Below, piece by piece: positions 35,052-44,851 of a stretch of 64,000 bases of DNA. The notes beneath the pieces are model-generated. The model worked only from the letters and a program-made list of their open reading frames with translations, made no database searches and had not been told where the DNA came from. The stretch comes from Pseudomonas sp. SID14000. Lineage in GTDB: Bacteria; Pseudomonadota; Gammaproteobacteria; Pseudomonadales; Pseudomonadaceae. A program made the translations under genes and the position numbers. Each line of letters opens with the position of its first letter. Position 1 is the first letter of the stretch. The stretch spans positions 62,001 to 126,000 of the forward strand of contig NZ_NFZQ01000008.1 in NCBI RefSeq assembly GCF_002165135.1. The letters run 5' to 3'.

Positions 35052-37118
35052 TCACTCCTCGAGCATGCGTAGTGCCTCATCCACAAGGTCCGCCAGCGCG
35101 AACGGCTTGTTCATCAATGCCATGCCCGGCTGTTCGAGCAACTGCGCATCGATCGACTGATCCGCGTAGCCGGTGATGAACAGTATCTTCTGCAGCGGGA
35201 GCTGCATGCGCATGGCCTTGGCCACCTGACGGCCACTGAAACCACCCGGCAAGCCGATGTCGGTGATCACCAGGTCGAACGGACCGTCATGGCGAAAGTG
35301 CTCCAGCGCACTATTGGCGTCGCCCACCTCAGTGACTTCGAAACCACGCTCGGTCAGGTACTCGCGCATGACCGCACGCAAACCGATCTCGTCATCGACC
35401 AGTAACAACCGCTCGCCCTGGGCCAGTCGGTGCGAACGCTGCAACAGCTTGGGCTCCGCAGGTACCGGCTCATGGCACCTTGGGAACAGCATGCACACCT
35501 TGGTCCCCAAGTCTGGTGTCGACTCGATCCACACGTAGCCCCCCGATTGGCCGACAAAGCCATAGACCATCGAAAGGCCAAGCCCGGACCCACGCCCGAC
35601 AGGTTTTGTGGTAAAGAACGGCTCAAAGGCCCTGGCAATGTCTACCGCCGACATGCCATGCCCATCATCTTCTACATGCAAAGCCACGTAATCGCCTGGC
35701 GGCAGGCCGCTCTCGTCTGGAAAACACGCCGTCAGCCGCCTGTTGACGCTGTGGAGTGTGACAGTACCACGCTCCAGGCATGCCTCACGGGCATTGGCAC
35801 ACAGGTTGATCAAGGCATTTTCAAGCTGGGATACGTCCAGGTTCACTGCCCACGGCGTAACATCCAGCTGCCAGTCCAGGCGCATCTCGGCGCCTAACGT
35901 CCTCAGCAGCATGGGTTCGATCAACCTCAGTTGACGGTTGAGGTAAAGCGGTTTGGGGGCCAATGGTTGATAGCGGGAAAACGCCAGCAAGCGATGGGTC
36001 AGCTCCATGGCGCGCTGTACGGAGTCACGCGCCACCTCGACATACGCCCCTACCCGCTCCAGCCGTCCTTCCTGCAGGCGCCGTTGCAGCAATTCGAGGC
36101 TGCCACCGATACCGGACAGCAAGTTGTTCATTTCATGCCCCATGCCACCGGCCAACTGGCCAACCACCTCCAGACGTTCGTTGTTGCGCATCAGGGCTTC
36201 GGATTGGCGAGCAGCCTCTTCACGGTCCTCGGTGATATCCCGGCCAACCGCTGTCAACACGCTGCCATCGAAACGCGCGCTCCAGCGGAACCAGTGGTAA
36301 TGGCCATCGCGGTGACGCAGGCGGGTCTCCAGTTGCTCGGTGTTGCTGTACTGCAGAAACCCGGACACAGCCACCTGAACTTCGGCGCGATCCGCCGGAT
36401 GCACCAACTCCAGTACCGACACATCCCGCACCTGCTCTTCGGTCCAGCCCAGAATGCGGTGCCAGGCGGGGTTGGCAGCATGCAACTTCAGTTCACGGCT
36501 AACGGTCATCATCGCATCGCGTGACAACTGCCAGAACTGCTCGCGCTCGGCCACGTGCTGTTCTATCTGTCGCTCGAAGCCTTCAGCCTGCTCGCGCCAA
36601 TGGCGGTACCCCTCAACGCTGGCGGTGGTCTCGATCACCGTGTGCAAACAACCCGCCACGCTGCCCAGCTCATCACGAATCGGCGCATAACCGAACGCAC
36701 ACCACAGCGGTTCGGCGCCTTCGCCGCGGGCGATACGCAGCGGTGGGTCTTCGACAAAACTTGAGCGGCCCTCAAGTGCCTTGAACACCCAAGGCCCCAT
36801 CGCCGGCCATACATCGCTCCACAGCGCATCGAAGGCCATGCCCAGTGCATCCGGGGCAACCGGCAGCAATGCCCGGTAGGCATCGTTGTGGACCACCCTG
36901 AGGTCTGGCCCCCAGACCACGGCACACGGGAACGGTGACAAGTGCATCATGTCGACGGCAATGCGCAACGAAGCCGGCCAGCGCGGCAACGGCCCGAGCG
37001 ATGTGCGCCCCCAGTCGAACCGTGCAATCCGTTCGCCCATCAGGTCGACCGGTGCCGACACAGACGATTGCAGGATGACCTGCGGCGCAGGTTCGCGCGG
37101 CGTACCGTTTGCTGCCAC
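35052..37118 (-). CDS. PAS hybrid histidine kinase
   Basis: 688-residue soluble hybrid kinase. Two PAS-like domains (about 60-165 and 195-300, the second with HWFRWSARFDGSVLTAVGRD), HisKA H328 (LAGGMGHEMNNLL), HATPase_c (GSGLGLSMVYGFVGQSGG) and a receiver with D620 (VITDIGLPGGFSG). Blue-light LOV chemistry is unlikely because no NCRFLQ motif is present. The start is GTG 37118, with GGAG eight bases upstream. Its kinase and receiver portions are paralogous to the gene facing it at 33429. A phosphotransfer partner is not encoded nearby. Confidence 0.87.
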   Translation of the reverse strand: MAANGTPREPAPQVILQSSVSAPVDLMGERIARFDWGRTSLGPLPRWPASLRIAVDMMHLSPFPCAVVWGPDLRVVHNDAYRALLPVAPDALGMAFDALWSDVWPAMGPWVFKALEGRSSFVEDPPLRIARGEGAEPLWCAFGYAPIRDELGSVAGCLHTVIETTASVEGYRHWREQAEGFERQIEQHVAEREQFWQLSRDAMMTVSRELKLHAANPAWHRILGWTEEQVRDVSVLELVHPADRAEVQVAVSGFLQYSNTEQLETRLRHRDGHYHWFRWSARFDGSVLTAVGRDITEDREEAARQSEALMRNNERLEVVGQLAGGMGHEMNNLLSGIGGSLELLQRRLQEGRLERVGAYVEVARDSVQRAMELTHRLLAFSRYQPLAPKPLYLNRQLRLIEPMLLRTLGAEMRLDWQLDVTPWAVNLDVSQLENALINLCANAREACLERGTVTLHSVNRRLTACFPDESGLPPGDYVALHVEDDGHGMSAVDIARAFEPFFTTKPVGRGSGLGLSMVYGFVGQSGGYVWIESTPDLGTKVCMLFPRCHEPVPAEPKLLQRSHRLAQGERLLLVDDEIGLRAVMREYLTERGFEVTEVGDANSALEHFRHDGPFDLVITDIGLPGGFSGRQVAKAMRMQLPLQKILFITGYADQSIDAQLLEQPGMALMNKPFALADLVDEALRMLEE

Positions 37119-37293
37119 TATCGTGACTCCAGCATGATTCAGGAAAAGGTACGGGCGTCCCTTGGATACCGTTTACGTTAGCACAGCACACGCCACGCAA
37201 TATGACGTACTTGCGCCTGACAGCTATGCTCATTAGGTTTTCCCTCGGGCCAGGGAGCAACGGCCCATTCAGGTTGCCGACGGGAGCGTGGTC

Positions 37294-37980
37294 ATGAGCA
37301 AGAAAATGCTGGTGGTGCTGACCAATACAGCCAAGTATCCGACCCTCAAGCGGGCGACCGGATTGTGGCTGGGGGAAGCCGTGCACTTTGTCGAAAAAGT
37401 CGAAAAGGCCGGCTACACGGTCGATTATGTCAGCCCGCTGGGCGGCTATGTACCGGTCGACCCTCACAGCCTGCAAATGGCCCCCGACCTGGACTGGCAA
37501 TGGTATGACGACAAGCGCTTCATGACCCGCCTGGGCAACACCTTGAGCCCCGGCCAGGTGAAGGCCGAAGAATACAGCGTCATCTACTACACCGGTGGGC
37601 ACGGCGTAATGTATGACTTTGCCGACAACCAGCCGCTGCAAGAGCTGGCACGCCGGGTCTACGAGAACAAAGGCATTGTCGCAGCGGTCTGCCATGGCGT
37701 TGTCGGCCTGCTGAACATCAAGCTCAGCGACAACAGCCTGTTGCTGAAGGACCGCCAGGTGACCGGCTTTTCCAATACCGAGGAAAAGCTCGCCGAACTG
37801 GACAAGGTGGTCCCCTTCCTGACGGAAAACGAGCTGGGCGCCCGCGGCGGCAACTACAGCAAGCATGATGACCCGTGGCAACCTTACGTGGTTGCCGACG
37901 GTCGGCTGATTACCGGGCAGAACCCCGCCTCCACAGGCCCGCTGGCCGAGAAAGTACTCGCAAAACTCAAGGGCCGCTAG
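37294..37980 (+). CDS. DJ-1/PfpI superfamily protein, class I glutamine amidotransferase-like
   Basis: 228-residue protein. The nucleophile elbow VAAVCHGVVGLL places the reactive cysteine at C133 next to H134, and E28 near the N-terminus matches the family acid. The motif YYTGGHGVMYDF belongs to the Hsp31/HchA-like branch (glyoxalase III or deglycase-like, possibly chaperone). It is longer than and distinct from the DJ-1 protein at 24645. The ATG at 37294 follows CGGGAGCG. It stands alone between the hybrid kinase and the CSS gene. Confidence 0.85.
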   Translation: MSKKMLVVLTNTAKYPTLKRATGLWLGEAVHFVEKVEKAGYTVDYVSPLGGYVPVDPHSLQMAPDLDWQWYDDKRFMTRLGNTLSPGQVKAEEYSVIYYTGGHGVMYDFADNQPLQELARRVYENKGIVAAVCHGVVGLLNIKLSDNSLLLKDRQVTGFSNTEEKLAELDKVVPFLTENELGARGGNYSKHDDPWQPYVVADGRLITGQNPASTGPLAEKVLAKLKGR

Positions 37981-38114
37981 CCCGCCTACGCCGGGCTTCT
38001 GGATTTCCCATAACGCGCAGTGCACCCGGCCTACAGCCGGGCGGCCATTGAATACATAGGCTCAGGGTTCACCTGTTCACCACGAACAGTTTCGGACCGG
38101 AGAGCGATTGGCCT

Positions 38115-38921
38115 ATGTCGAAAATCATGCACGCCGGGCGCAGCTTGCTGGAACTGCTGCTGCTCATCGCCTTGGGCCTGGTGCCCGTGGTTTCCGGGTT
38201 GCTGGTGATGATGTTCCAGCTGGAAAAAAAACTCGCTGAAAACGCAAACATTTCGCTCCAGGAGGCAGTTTTCAGTGTTGATCAGGCGCTGGACCGCTTG
38301 CACGAGTCCGCACATCAGGCTCTGCCCCTTGCGGGCAAGCCGTGCAATGACGTCATCGGCACGTTGCAGGACCAGGTGGCCAGCCGCTCTGTGGTGCGTT
38401 CGTTGTCCCTGATCAAGGACAACCAAGCCTACTGCGGCACCACATCGGATTCACTGGCTGACGTGTCGGCCTTTGCCCGGTCCGGCCGCCAGGTCGAACT
38501 GGCCTACGGCTCAGGGGCTGCATCTAACGAATTGCTGGTCAACTTCTACCTGAGTGGCAACGGCAACGGTGTCGTAGTGACCGCTTATGCCATGCAGCTG
38601 CGCAACGAACTGGACGCTTTCCAGGACGGCTTGACGCTGTTGCTGGAGTTTGGCGACCGGTATATCTGGAGCCTTGGAGACAGCCGCGACAGACAACGCC
38701 CCTCTCAGTCCGAGTTCACTGAAAGTGCGCTTTCGGACAAATATGGATATCAGGTCAAGGGCGGTTACGCGCAAGGCTATACCGCCCGTGAAGCCCGCCA
38801 GTCGATGCTGCAGATCCTGCCATCGCTAATGCTGGTGGGGATCGTGACAGGCTCGATCGTCTATCTGACCCTGTTCAGGGCGCGGACCAACCGGCGTGGT
38901 ACCGCCGCCGGGCATGCATGA
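38115..38921 (+). CDS. Stand-alone CSS-motif periplasmic sensor protein without EAL domain
   Basis: 268-residue membrane protein with helices at about 12-32 and 238-258 enclosing a periplasmic CSS-type domain. The paired cysteines are C77 (GKPCNDV) and C107 (YCGTT, a degenerate CSS). The closest relative in the window is the N-terminal half of the CSS-EAL protein at 40321 (C78 and C108). After the second helix only about 10 residues remain, so the EAL phosphodiesterase domain is missing. The reading frame is intact. It could be a truncated relative or a true regulator. It is tail-to-tail with hpd (24 bases). Confidence 0.75.
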   Translation: MSKIMHAGRSLLELLLLIALGLVPVVSGLLVMMFQLEKKLAENANISLQEAVFSVDQALDRLHESAHQALPLAGKPCNDVIGTLQDQVASRSVVRSLSLIKDNQAYCGTTSDSLADVSAFARSGRQVELAYGSGAASNELLVNFYLSGNGNGVVVTAYAMQLRNELDAFQDGLTLLLEFGDRYIWSLGDSRDRQRPSQSEFTESALSDKYGYQVKGGYAQGYTAREARQSMLQILPSLMLVGIVTGSIVYLTLFRARTNRRGTAAGHA

Positions 38922-38944
38922 CGGCGGCGGCTCTCCTGGGTGGA

Positions 38945-40021
38945 TCAGTCAGTGCTCAGCACACCACGGCGCACCTGGTCGCGTTCGATGGATTCGAACA
39001 GGGCCTTGAAGTTGCCCTCGCCAAAGCCGTCATCACCCTTGCGCTGGATGAACTCGAAGAACACCGGGCCGAGCAGGGTCTCGGAGAAAATCTGCAACAG
39101 CAGGCGCTTGTCGTCAGGCTGCGATGCACCATCGAGCAGGATGCCACGTGCTTTCAGCTGGTCTACCGGCTCGCCGTGGCCTGGCAGGCGCTCTTCGAGC
39201 ATTTCGTAGTAAGTTTGCGGCGGTGCAGTCATGAAGCGCATGCCGAAGCCCTTGAGGGCGTCCCAGGTCTTGAGCAGGTCATCGGTCAGGAAGGCCACGT
39301 GCTGGATGCCTTCGCCGTTGAACTGCATCAGGAACTCTTCGATCTGCCCGGAGCCCTTGGACGATTCTTCGTTAAGTGGAATGCGGATCATGCCATCCGG
39401 TGCGGTCATGGCACGCGAAGTCAGGCCGGTGTACTCACCCTTGATGTCGAAGTAGCGAATTTCGCGGAAGTTGAACAGCTTCTCGTAGAAGCCGGCCCAG
39501 TACGACATGCGCCCGCGATAAACGTTGTGGGTGAGGTGGTCGATGATCTTCAGGCCAGCGCCCACCGGGTTGCGGTCCACACCCTCGATGAACTTGAAAT
39601 CGATATCGTAGATCGAGCTGCCCTCTTCGAAACGGTCGATCAGGTACAGCGGCGCACCGCCGATACCCTTGATCGCCGGCAGGCGCAGCTCCATCGGGCC
39701 GGTTTCGATTTCCACCGGCTGGGCGCCCAGTTCCAGGGCACGAGCATAGGCCTCATGGGCATTGCGCACGCGGAACGCCATACCGCATACCGACGGGCCG
39801 TGTTCGGCAGCGAAGTACGAGGCGATGCTCTTGGGTTCGTTGTTCAGGATCAGGTTGATGTCACCCTGACGATACAGGTGCACATCCTTCGAGCGGTGGG
39901 TAGCCACCTTGGTGAAACCCAGCATCTGGAATACCGGCTCGAGTACGCCAGGGGTCGGCGAAGCCAGTTCGATGAATTCAAAGCCCATCAGGCCCATTGG
40001 GTTGTCGAAGATATCAGCCAT
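38945..40021 (-). CDS. hpd: 4-hydroxyphenylpyruvate dioxygenase
   Basis: 358-residue non-haem iron dioxygenase that turns 4-hydroxyphenylpyruvate into homogentisate in tyrosine breakdown. Fe ligands H162 ([11 protein letters not shown]), H241 ([11 protein letters not shown]) and E323 ([10 protein letters not shown]) match the Pseudomonas enzyme. GAGGACACG lies before the ATG. No other tyrosine-catabolism genes are nearby. Divergent from the CSS-EAL gene across a 299-base spacer (40022-40320) that should hold both promoters. Confidence 0.96.
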   Translation of the reverse strand: MADIFDNPMGLMGFEFIELASPTPGVLEPVFQMLGFTKVATHRSKDVHLYRQGDINLILNNEPKSIASYFAAEHGPSVCGMAFRVRNAHEAYARALELGAQPVEIETGPMELRLPAIKGIGGAPLYLIDRFEEGSSIYDIDFKFIEGVDRNPVGAGLKIIDHLTHNVYRGRMSYWAGFYEKLFNFREIRYFDIKGEYTGLTSRAMTAPDGMIRIPLNEESSKGSGQIEEFLMQFNGEGIQHVAFLTDDLLKTWDALKGFGMRFMTAPPQTYYEMLEERLPGHGEPVDQLKARGILLDGASQPDDKRLLLQIFSETLLGPVFFEFIQRKGDDGFGEGNFKALFESIERDQVRRGVLSTD

Positions 40022-40320
40022 GTTCGTGTCCTCATCTGCAGCGAAAAATTATTGATTGCGTGGGATGTGGAACGGAAACGGCGGTGAGCACGGGATACCC
40101 CGCACGCTGCGGGCGAGGAAATCACCTATTATCAGCTTGAACCCATGGTATGTCATATGGACCCATTCTCGGCGGGCTTGATCCTTCGGCATCGAAGGAC
40201 CTTATTGTTGTATTCGTAAATCGATTCTACATTGCGTAAAATGGTTTGTCGCGCTTTAGTTGCTCACAGGTTCCGACAAGCGGCTATCCTCTCGTAATCC
40301 TTCCTACAGATCAGGTCAGC

Positions 40321-41907
40321 ATGCCCCTTTCCGTCAAACGCCGCGCCGGCCTCGGCTGGCGCACCCTGTTGCCCTGGGTCGTCGGCGTGCTGCCGGTGGC
40401 GTGCGGCCTGGCCGTGATGAACTGGCAGATCGAGCGCGAAATGCAGGCCAGCAGCCAGGCCACCACCCGCCAGGTGGTGGAGCATGTCGAACGCATTCTC
40501 GACAACCTGTCCAGCGCTGCCAATGCCCTGCTGCCGCTTGCCGGCAGCCCGTGCGACGAGGCCCAGCTCATGCTGCGCGCCCAGGTCACGCGCAACGCCT
40601 TCGTGCGCTCGACCAACCTGTTCCGGCACAACGCCCTTTATTGTACCTCGCTGTTCGGCGCATTCGACGAGCCGGTCAACCCCGTCGACTACACCGACGG
40701 CAAGCTGTGGCTGATGGACGGCAACTCGGTCACCCCCGGCCACCCGCTGCTGGTGTACAGGGCCAGCGACGGTGACCGCGGCGCGATCAGCACCGTGGAT
40801 GGCGACCACCTCTTGACGGCACTGCGCCTGATCGGCCCCGATGAAGACCTGCAGATCCGCGTGGGTGACGCCTGGATGGGCAAGGATGGCATCGTGCACA
40901 AGGGTGTGCCACCCGCAGCGGCCAGCGCGAATGTGCTGCTGGGTTCGACGCGTTACCCGTTCAGCGTGCATGGCGGCTATGGCAGCGACCAGCAGGGGCT
41001 GCTGTGGCGTACCCACTACCCCGCCCTGTTCGGCTTGCTGCTGATACTGGGCACGGTGGCCGCCCTGGTGTGCCGCTGGCAGGTTCGTCGCGCCACCTCG
41101 CCGCGCGCCGAACTGCAACGGGCCCTGGAGGCCGACGAGTTCCTGCCGTATTTCCAGCCTGTGGTGCGCAAGGGCGATTACCGCTGGGCCGGCGCCGAAG
41201 TGCTGATGCGCTGGAACCACCCGCGCGAGGGCCTGGTACGGCCCGACCTGTTCATCCCCTATGCCGAGCACAGCGGGCAGATCGTCGCCATGACCCGCGC
41301 ACTGATGATGCACACCGCGCAGAACCTGGCGCCATATGCCGGGCTGCTGGAGGACGGCTTCCATATCGGCGTCAATATCACCGCCGACCACTGCCGCGAC
41401 TTCAGCCTGCTGGACGACTGCCGCACTTTCCTCCAGCACTTCCCGCCAGGCCGGGTGGTGCTGACCCTGGAGTTGACCGAGCGCAAGCTGATCGAGGCCA
41501 CGCCGGTAGCCCTGGAACTTTTCGAGAAGCTGAATGCCATGGGCGTGAAGATCGCCCTCGACGACTTCGGCACCGGCCAGTCAAGCCTCAACTACCTGCG
41601 CCAGTTCAAGGTCGACTACCTGAAGATCGACCAAAGCTTCGTCGCCATGATCGGTGGCGACGCGTTGTCGGTGCATATCCTCGAGACCATCATCGAGCTG
41701 TCCGCCAAGCTGGGACTGGGCATCGTTGCCGAGGGCGTGGAAACCGAGGCCCAGCGCGACTATCTGGCCCGCCACGAGGTGGATTTCCAGCAAGGCTACC
41801 TGTTCGCCAGGCCCATGCCGGCCGCCCAGTTCCTCGAGGCATTGGCCGCACGCCCGGCTGCGTCGCGGTTGCCGCAAGCCGCGCCCCCTGAGATCATGCG
41901 CGGCTGA
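40321..41907 (+). CDS. CSS-motif EAL cyclic-di-GMP phosphodiesterase
   Basis: 528-residue inner-membrane enzyme. Two membrane helices (about 15-33 and 238-256) flank a periplasmic CSS domain with C78 and C108 (ALYCTSLFG). The cytoplasmic EAL domain (about 265-515) keeps the catalytic set: E293 in AEVLMRW (EVL form), LTLELTE, DDFGTGQSSLNYL, KIDQSFV, EGVETEAQ and FQQGYLFARP. It should hydrolyse c-di-GMP. In E. coli such proteins are controlled by the DsbA/DsbB redox state of the two cysteines. A longer frame from 40246 exists; 40321 opens the membrane anchor. The RarD-like gene follows after 32 bases. Confidence 0.9.
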   Translation: MPLSVKRRAGLGWRTLLPWVVGVLPVACGLAVMNWQIEREMQASSQATTRQVVEHVERILDNLSSAANALLPLAGSPCDEAQLMLRAQVTRNAFVRSTNLFRHNALYCTSLFGAFDEPVNPVDYTDGKLWLMDGNSVTPGHPLLVYRASDGDRGAISTVDGDHLLTALRLIGPDEDLQIRVGDAWMGKDGIVHKGVPPAAASANVLLGSTRYPFSVHGGYGSDQQGLLWRTHYPALFGLLLILGTVAALVCRWQVRRATSPRAELQRALEADEFLPYFQPVVRKGDYRWAGAEVLMRWNHPREGLVRPDLFIPYAEHSGQIVAMTRALMMHTAQNLAPYAGLLEDGFHIGVNITADHCRDFSLLDDCRTFLQHFPPGRVVLTLELTERKLIEATPVALELFEKLNAMGVKIALDDFGTGQSSLNYLRQFKVDYLKIDQSFVAMIGGDALSVHILETIIELSAKLGLGIVAEGVETEAQRDYLARHEVDFQQGYLFARPMPAAQFLEALAARPAASRLPQAAPPEIMRG

Positions 41908-41939
41908 TCCACCCGCTCAATTCCCTATTCGAGGCATTC

Positions 41940-42827
41940 GTGTCAAAAGGCATTCTTTCGTCGGTCATGGCATCCTGTCTGTTCGCCGTGATGTACTTCT
42001 ATACCTCTCTGCTCACGCCACTCGATGGCGAAGAGATCTTTGGCTGGCGCACCCTGTTGACACTGCCCTGTCTGACCCTGTTCATGCTTGTCTCGAAAGA
42101 CTGGAAACGGGTGGGCGAGCTGCTCGCCCGGGTAAGACGCACACCGCTGCTGTTGCTGGGCATGGTCGGCACATCGTGGCTGATGGGCGTGCAGCTGTGG
42201 CTGTTTCTCTGGGCCCCCTTGCACGGGCGTAGCCTGGAAGTGTCGATGGGTTACTTCCTGCTGCCGCTGGCCATGGTCCTGACCGGGCGGCTGGTGTATG
42301 GCGAGCGCCTGTCACGCCTGCAGAAGGTGGCCGTGGCCTGCGCCGCGCTGGGCGTGGGCCACGAGCTGTACCAGCATGGCAGTTTCGCCTGGGAAACCCT
42401 GGTGGTGACGATCGGCTACCCGATCTACTTCGTGTTGCGCAAGCGCTGCCGCACCGACCACCTGGGTGGCCTGTGGTGCGACATGTGCCTGCTGTTGCCG
42501 TGGGCGTTGTACTTCGTGATCCAGGGCCCGCTTTCCCCAGCCGATCTGCAGGCACACCCGGGGCTGTATGCGTTGATCCCCATTCTCGGGGCGATCAGCG
42601 CCTCGGCCCTGATCGCCTACGTGCTGGCTAGCCGCCTGCTGCCGTTCAGCCTGTTCGGCCTGCTCAGCTATGTAGAACCGGTGCTGCTGGTGGGCGTGGC
42701 GCTGCTGCTGGGTGAAACCATCGGCCCGGATCAGTGGCTGACCTACCTGCCGATCTGGGCCGCGGTACTGGTGCTGGTGATCGAGGGCTTCAAGCACCTG
42801 CTGCGTCAACGTCGCCGGTCGGTGTAA
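41940..42827 (+). CDS. RarD/EamA-type permease
   Basis: 295-residue membrane protein with about ten hydrophobic segments in two EamA repeats, in the RarD branch ([33 protein letters not shown]). RarD proteins are linked to chloramphenicol sensitivity; the true substrate is unknown. The start is GTG 41940 with GAGG upstream. The 3' end overlaps that of the TerC gene on the opposite strand by 38 bases. Confidence 0.85.
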   Translation: MSKGILSSVMASCLFAVMYFYTSLLTPLDGEEIFGWRTLLTLPCLTLFMLVSKDWKRVGELLARVRRTPLLLLGMVGTSWLMGVQLWLFLWAPLHGRSLEVSMGYFLLPLAMVLTGRLVYGERLSRLQKVAVACAALGVGHELYQHGSFAWETLVVTIGYPIYFVLRKRCRTDHLGGLWCDMCLLLPWALYFVIQGPLSPADLQAHPGLYALIPILGAISASALIAYVLASRLLPFSLFGLLSYVEPVLLVGVALLLGETIGPDQWLTYLPIWAAVLVLVIEGFKHLLRQRRRSV

Positions 42828-44361
42828 GCCGAACCTGACGCACCCGCCGCTCCTCGACCGCCTCCACGGTCAGCGTCCAGCCATTCCAGGCCAGGCGGTC
42901 GCCGACCATGGGCAAGCGGTCGAGCAGGCTCATCACCAGGCCCGCGAGGGTCTGGTAGTCCTCGGTGGCGCGGGCGCTGAAGCCGGTACGCGCCTGCACC
43001 TGGCTCAGGTTCACCGCACCGCTGACCACAAAACCTTCGCCTTCCTGGACGATGCCCGGGCCTTCGACTTCGCTGGCATCCGGCAGCTCTCCGGCAATCG
43101 ACTCGAGAATATCGGTCATGGTCAGCAGGCCGGTGAAGTCACCAAATTCGTTGACTACGAAGGCGATGTGCGTCGACTGATCACGCATCTGCTCCAGGGC
43201 GTTGAGGATACTGAAACTCTCCAGCAGGTTCAGCGGCACCCGGGCCATACCCTCCAGATCGGGCTGGCTGCCCGACAACAGTTCCTTGAGCAGCTCCTTC
43301 TTGTGCACGAAACCCAGTGGCTCGTCCACGCGGCCATCGCGGATCAACGGCAGGCGCGAGTACGGCGAATTGGCCAGGGCCTGTGCAATGACGTCGGCCG
43401 GCTGCGCCAGGTCGATCACGTCGACTTCGGTGCGGGTGGTCATCACCGTTCGGATCGGTCGCTCGGCCAGGTTCAGCACGCCACTGATCATCACCCGTTC
43501 GCGGCGGTCGAACAGCACCTGCTCTTCACCGCCTTCTACCAGGTCGGCGATCTCCTCGCCCACCTCATCAGCCTCGACCCGGCGGCCACCCAGCAGGCGC
43601 AGCACGGCATGCGCGGTACGCTCACGCAGCGGTCGGTGCTGCTGCAGGCTGCGCTTGCGGCGTGCACGGGCCAGCTGGTTGAACAGCTCGATCAGGATCG
43701 AGAAGCCGATGGCCGCGTACAGGTAACCTTTCGGGATATGGAAGCCCAGGCCTTCGGCAGTCAGGCTGAAGCCGATCATCATCAGGAAGCCCAGGCACAG
43801 CATGATCACCGTGGGGTGGGCATTGACGAAGCGGGTCAGCGGCTTGCTGGCAACGATCATGATGCCGATCGAGAAGATCACCGCGATCATCATCACCGAC
43901 AATTGCTCTACCATGCCCACCGCAGTGATCACCGCGTCCAGCGAGAACACCGCATCGAGCACCACGATCTGCGCGACGATCGGCCAGAACGCTGCATGGC
44001 GCACCACACCGCTGGCCTGGGTCACATGGCCTTCCAGGCGTTCATGCAACTCCATGGTGGCCTTGAACAGCAGGAACACGCCACCAAACAGCATGATCAG
44101 GTCACGGCCCGAGAAACTCTTGTCGAACACCTCGAACAACGGCGCAGTCAGGGTGACCATCCACGAGATACTGGCCAACAGGCCCAGGCGCATGATCAAC
44201 GCCAGGCTCAGGCCAATGACCCGCGCGCGGTCACGCTGATGTGGCGGTAGCTTGTCGGCCAGAATGGCGATGAACACCAGGTTGTCGATACCCAGCACCA
44301 GCTCGAGGACGATAAGCGTCAACAGGCCCAGCCAGGCCGTTGGGTCGGCTAGCCATTCCAT
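42790..44361 (-). CDS. TerC-family membrane protein with CBS and CorC/HlyC domains
   Basis: 523-residue inner-membrane protein. The TerC membrane domain occupies about 10-215 with the signature [17 protein letters not shown], then a CBS pair (about 300-425), then a CorC/HlyC domain to the end. Related proteins (YegH, YoaE) have unknown function; TerC proteins bind metals and act in metal export or membrane protein secretion. Its stop codon lies inside the 3' end of the convergent RarD gene. Confidence 0.87.
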   Translation of the reverse strand: MEWLADPTAWLGLLTLIVLELVLGIDNLVFIAILADKLPPHQRDRARVIGLSLALIMRLGLLASISWMVTLTAPLFEVFDKSFSGRDLIMLFGGVFLLFKATMELHERLEGHVTQASGVVRHAAFWPIVAQIVVLDAVFSLDAVITAVGMVEQLSVMMIAVIFSIGIMIVASKPLTRFVNAHPTVIMLCLGFLMMIGFSLTAEGLGFHIPKGYLYAAIGFSILIELFNQLARARRKRSLQQHRPLRERTAHAVLRLLGGRRVEADEVGEEIADLVEGGEEQVLFDRRERVMISGVLNLAERPIRTVMTTRTEVDVIDLAQPADVIAQALANSPYSRLPLIRDGRVDEPLGFVHKKELLKELLSGSQPDLEGMARVPLNLLESFSILNALEQMRDQSTHIAFVVNEFGDFTGLLTMTDILESIAGELPDASEVEGPGIVQEGEGFVVSGAVNLSQVQARTGFSARATEDYQTLAGLVMSLLDRLPMVGDRLAWNGWTLTVEAVEERRVRQVRLTPTGDVDAAGA

Positions 44362-44553
44362 TAGCAGGTACTCACGAGGGCAGCGTCACGAGGACAGAAG
44401 AAGGAAGGCCTTAAAGGCCGGGGACTGGGGGGCTCCGCGAAGGTGCTCATATAGACCTTGATAGCAAATAGGAAGAATGATCCTACAAGCGCTGCGGCAT
44501 TCTCTGATAGCGCAAAACTATTACAAAACCTGTAACAACGCCTCCAGAGCCAC

Positions 44554-44683
44554 GCTCTCATAGAACTGCACATAACTCATTGAATTAGCAGGGACCCTGT
44601 GGGAGCGGCTTTAGCCGCGAACACCGGCGCAGCCGGTGCCATGCACCGCGTTGGATTCTTCGCGGCTAAAGCCGCTCCCACAG
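44554..44683. repeat. REP-type inverted repeat with flank, copy 2
   Basis: CTGTGGGAGCGGCTTTAGCC (44597-44616) plus GCGAA and the perfect complement at 44659-44683, with an inner ACCGGCGCAGCCGGT hairpin. The whole 130 bases, including the leftward flank GCTCTCATAGAACTGCACA, recur in inverted orientation at 56434-56561 with only a handful of changes. Confidence 0.88.
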
Positions 44684-44717
44684 AGTACGAGGATCGCTTG
44701 CGAATTCAGTTATCTGT

Positions 44718-44757
44718 GCGACAGCGCAGCCCGAAGGGCTGGGCAATCTCCCACAGG
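44718..44757. repeat. Dispersed palindromic element, second copy
   Basis: 40-base element GCGACAGCGCAGCCCGAAGG plus GCTGGGCAATCTCCCACAGG. It forms a short hairpin (CAGCCC with GGGCTG). Its inverted counterpart at 1332-1372 differs in only a few bases, so it is a second REP family in this genome. Confidence 0.7.
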
Positions 44758-44851
44758 GAAATGCATTAGTCCGGAGTGGGTACTTTTCTTCAATACCGCA
44801 GGCTGTCGATGACCGAGCATGGGGCCACCCTCAACCAAAAGGAATGCCCTC

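Larger units (their letters stand above)
44362..44851. other. Repeat-filled spacer between terC-like and lysE-like genes
   Basis: 490 bases without a credible gene. 44362-44550 is the leader/promoter area of the TerC-like gene and shows only a small GGCCTTTAAGGCC palindrome. 44554-44683 is a REP pair with its flank (separate entry). 44718-44757 is a single element (GCGACAGCGCAGCCCGAAGG, then GCTGGGCAATCTCCCACAGG) that occurs inverted at 1332-1372. Confidence 0.75.

Noticed and set aside
44362..44550. Possible yybP-ykoY manganese riboswitch upstream of the TerC-like gene
   Set aside because: TerC genes are often under this riboswitch, but the conserved sequence blocks were not found; only a small GGCCTTTAAGGCC palindrome is present.
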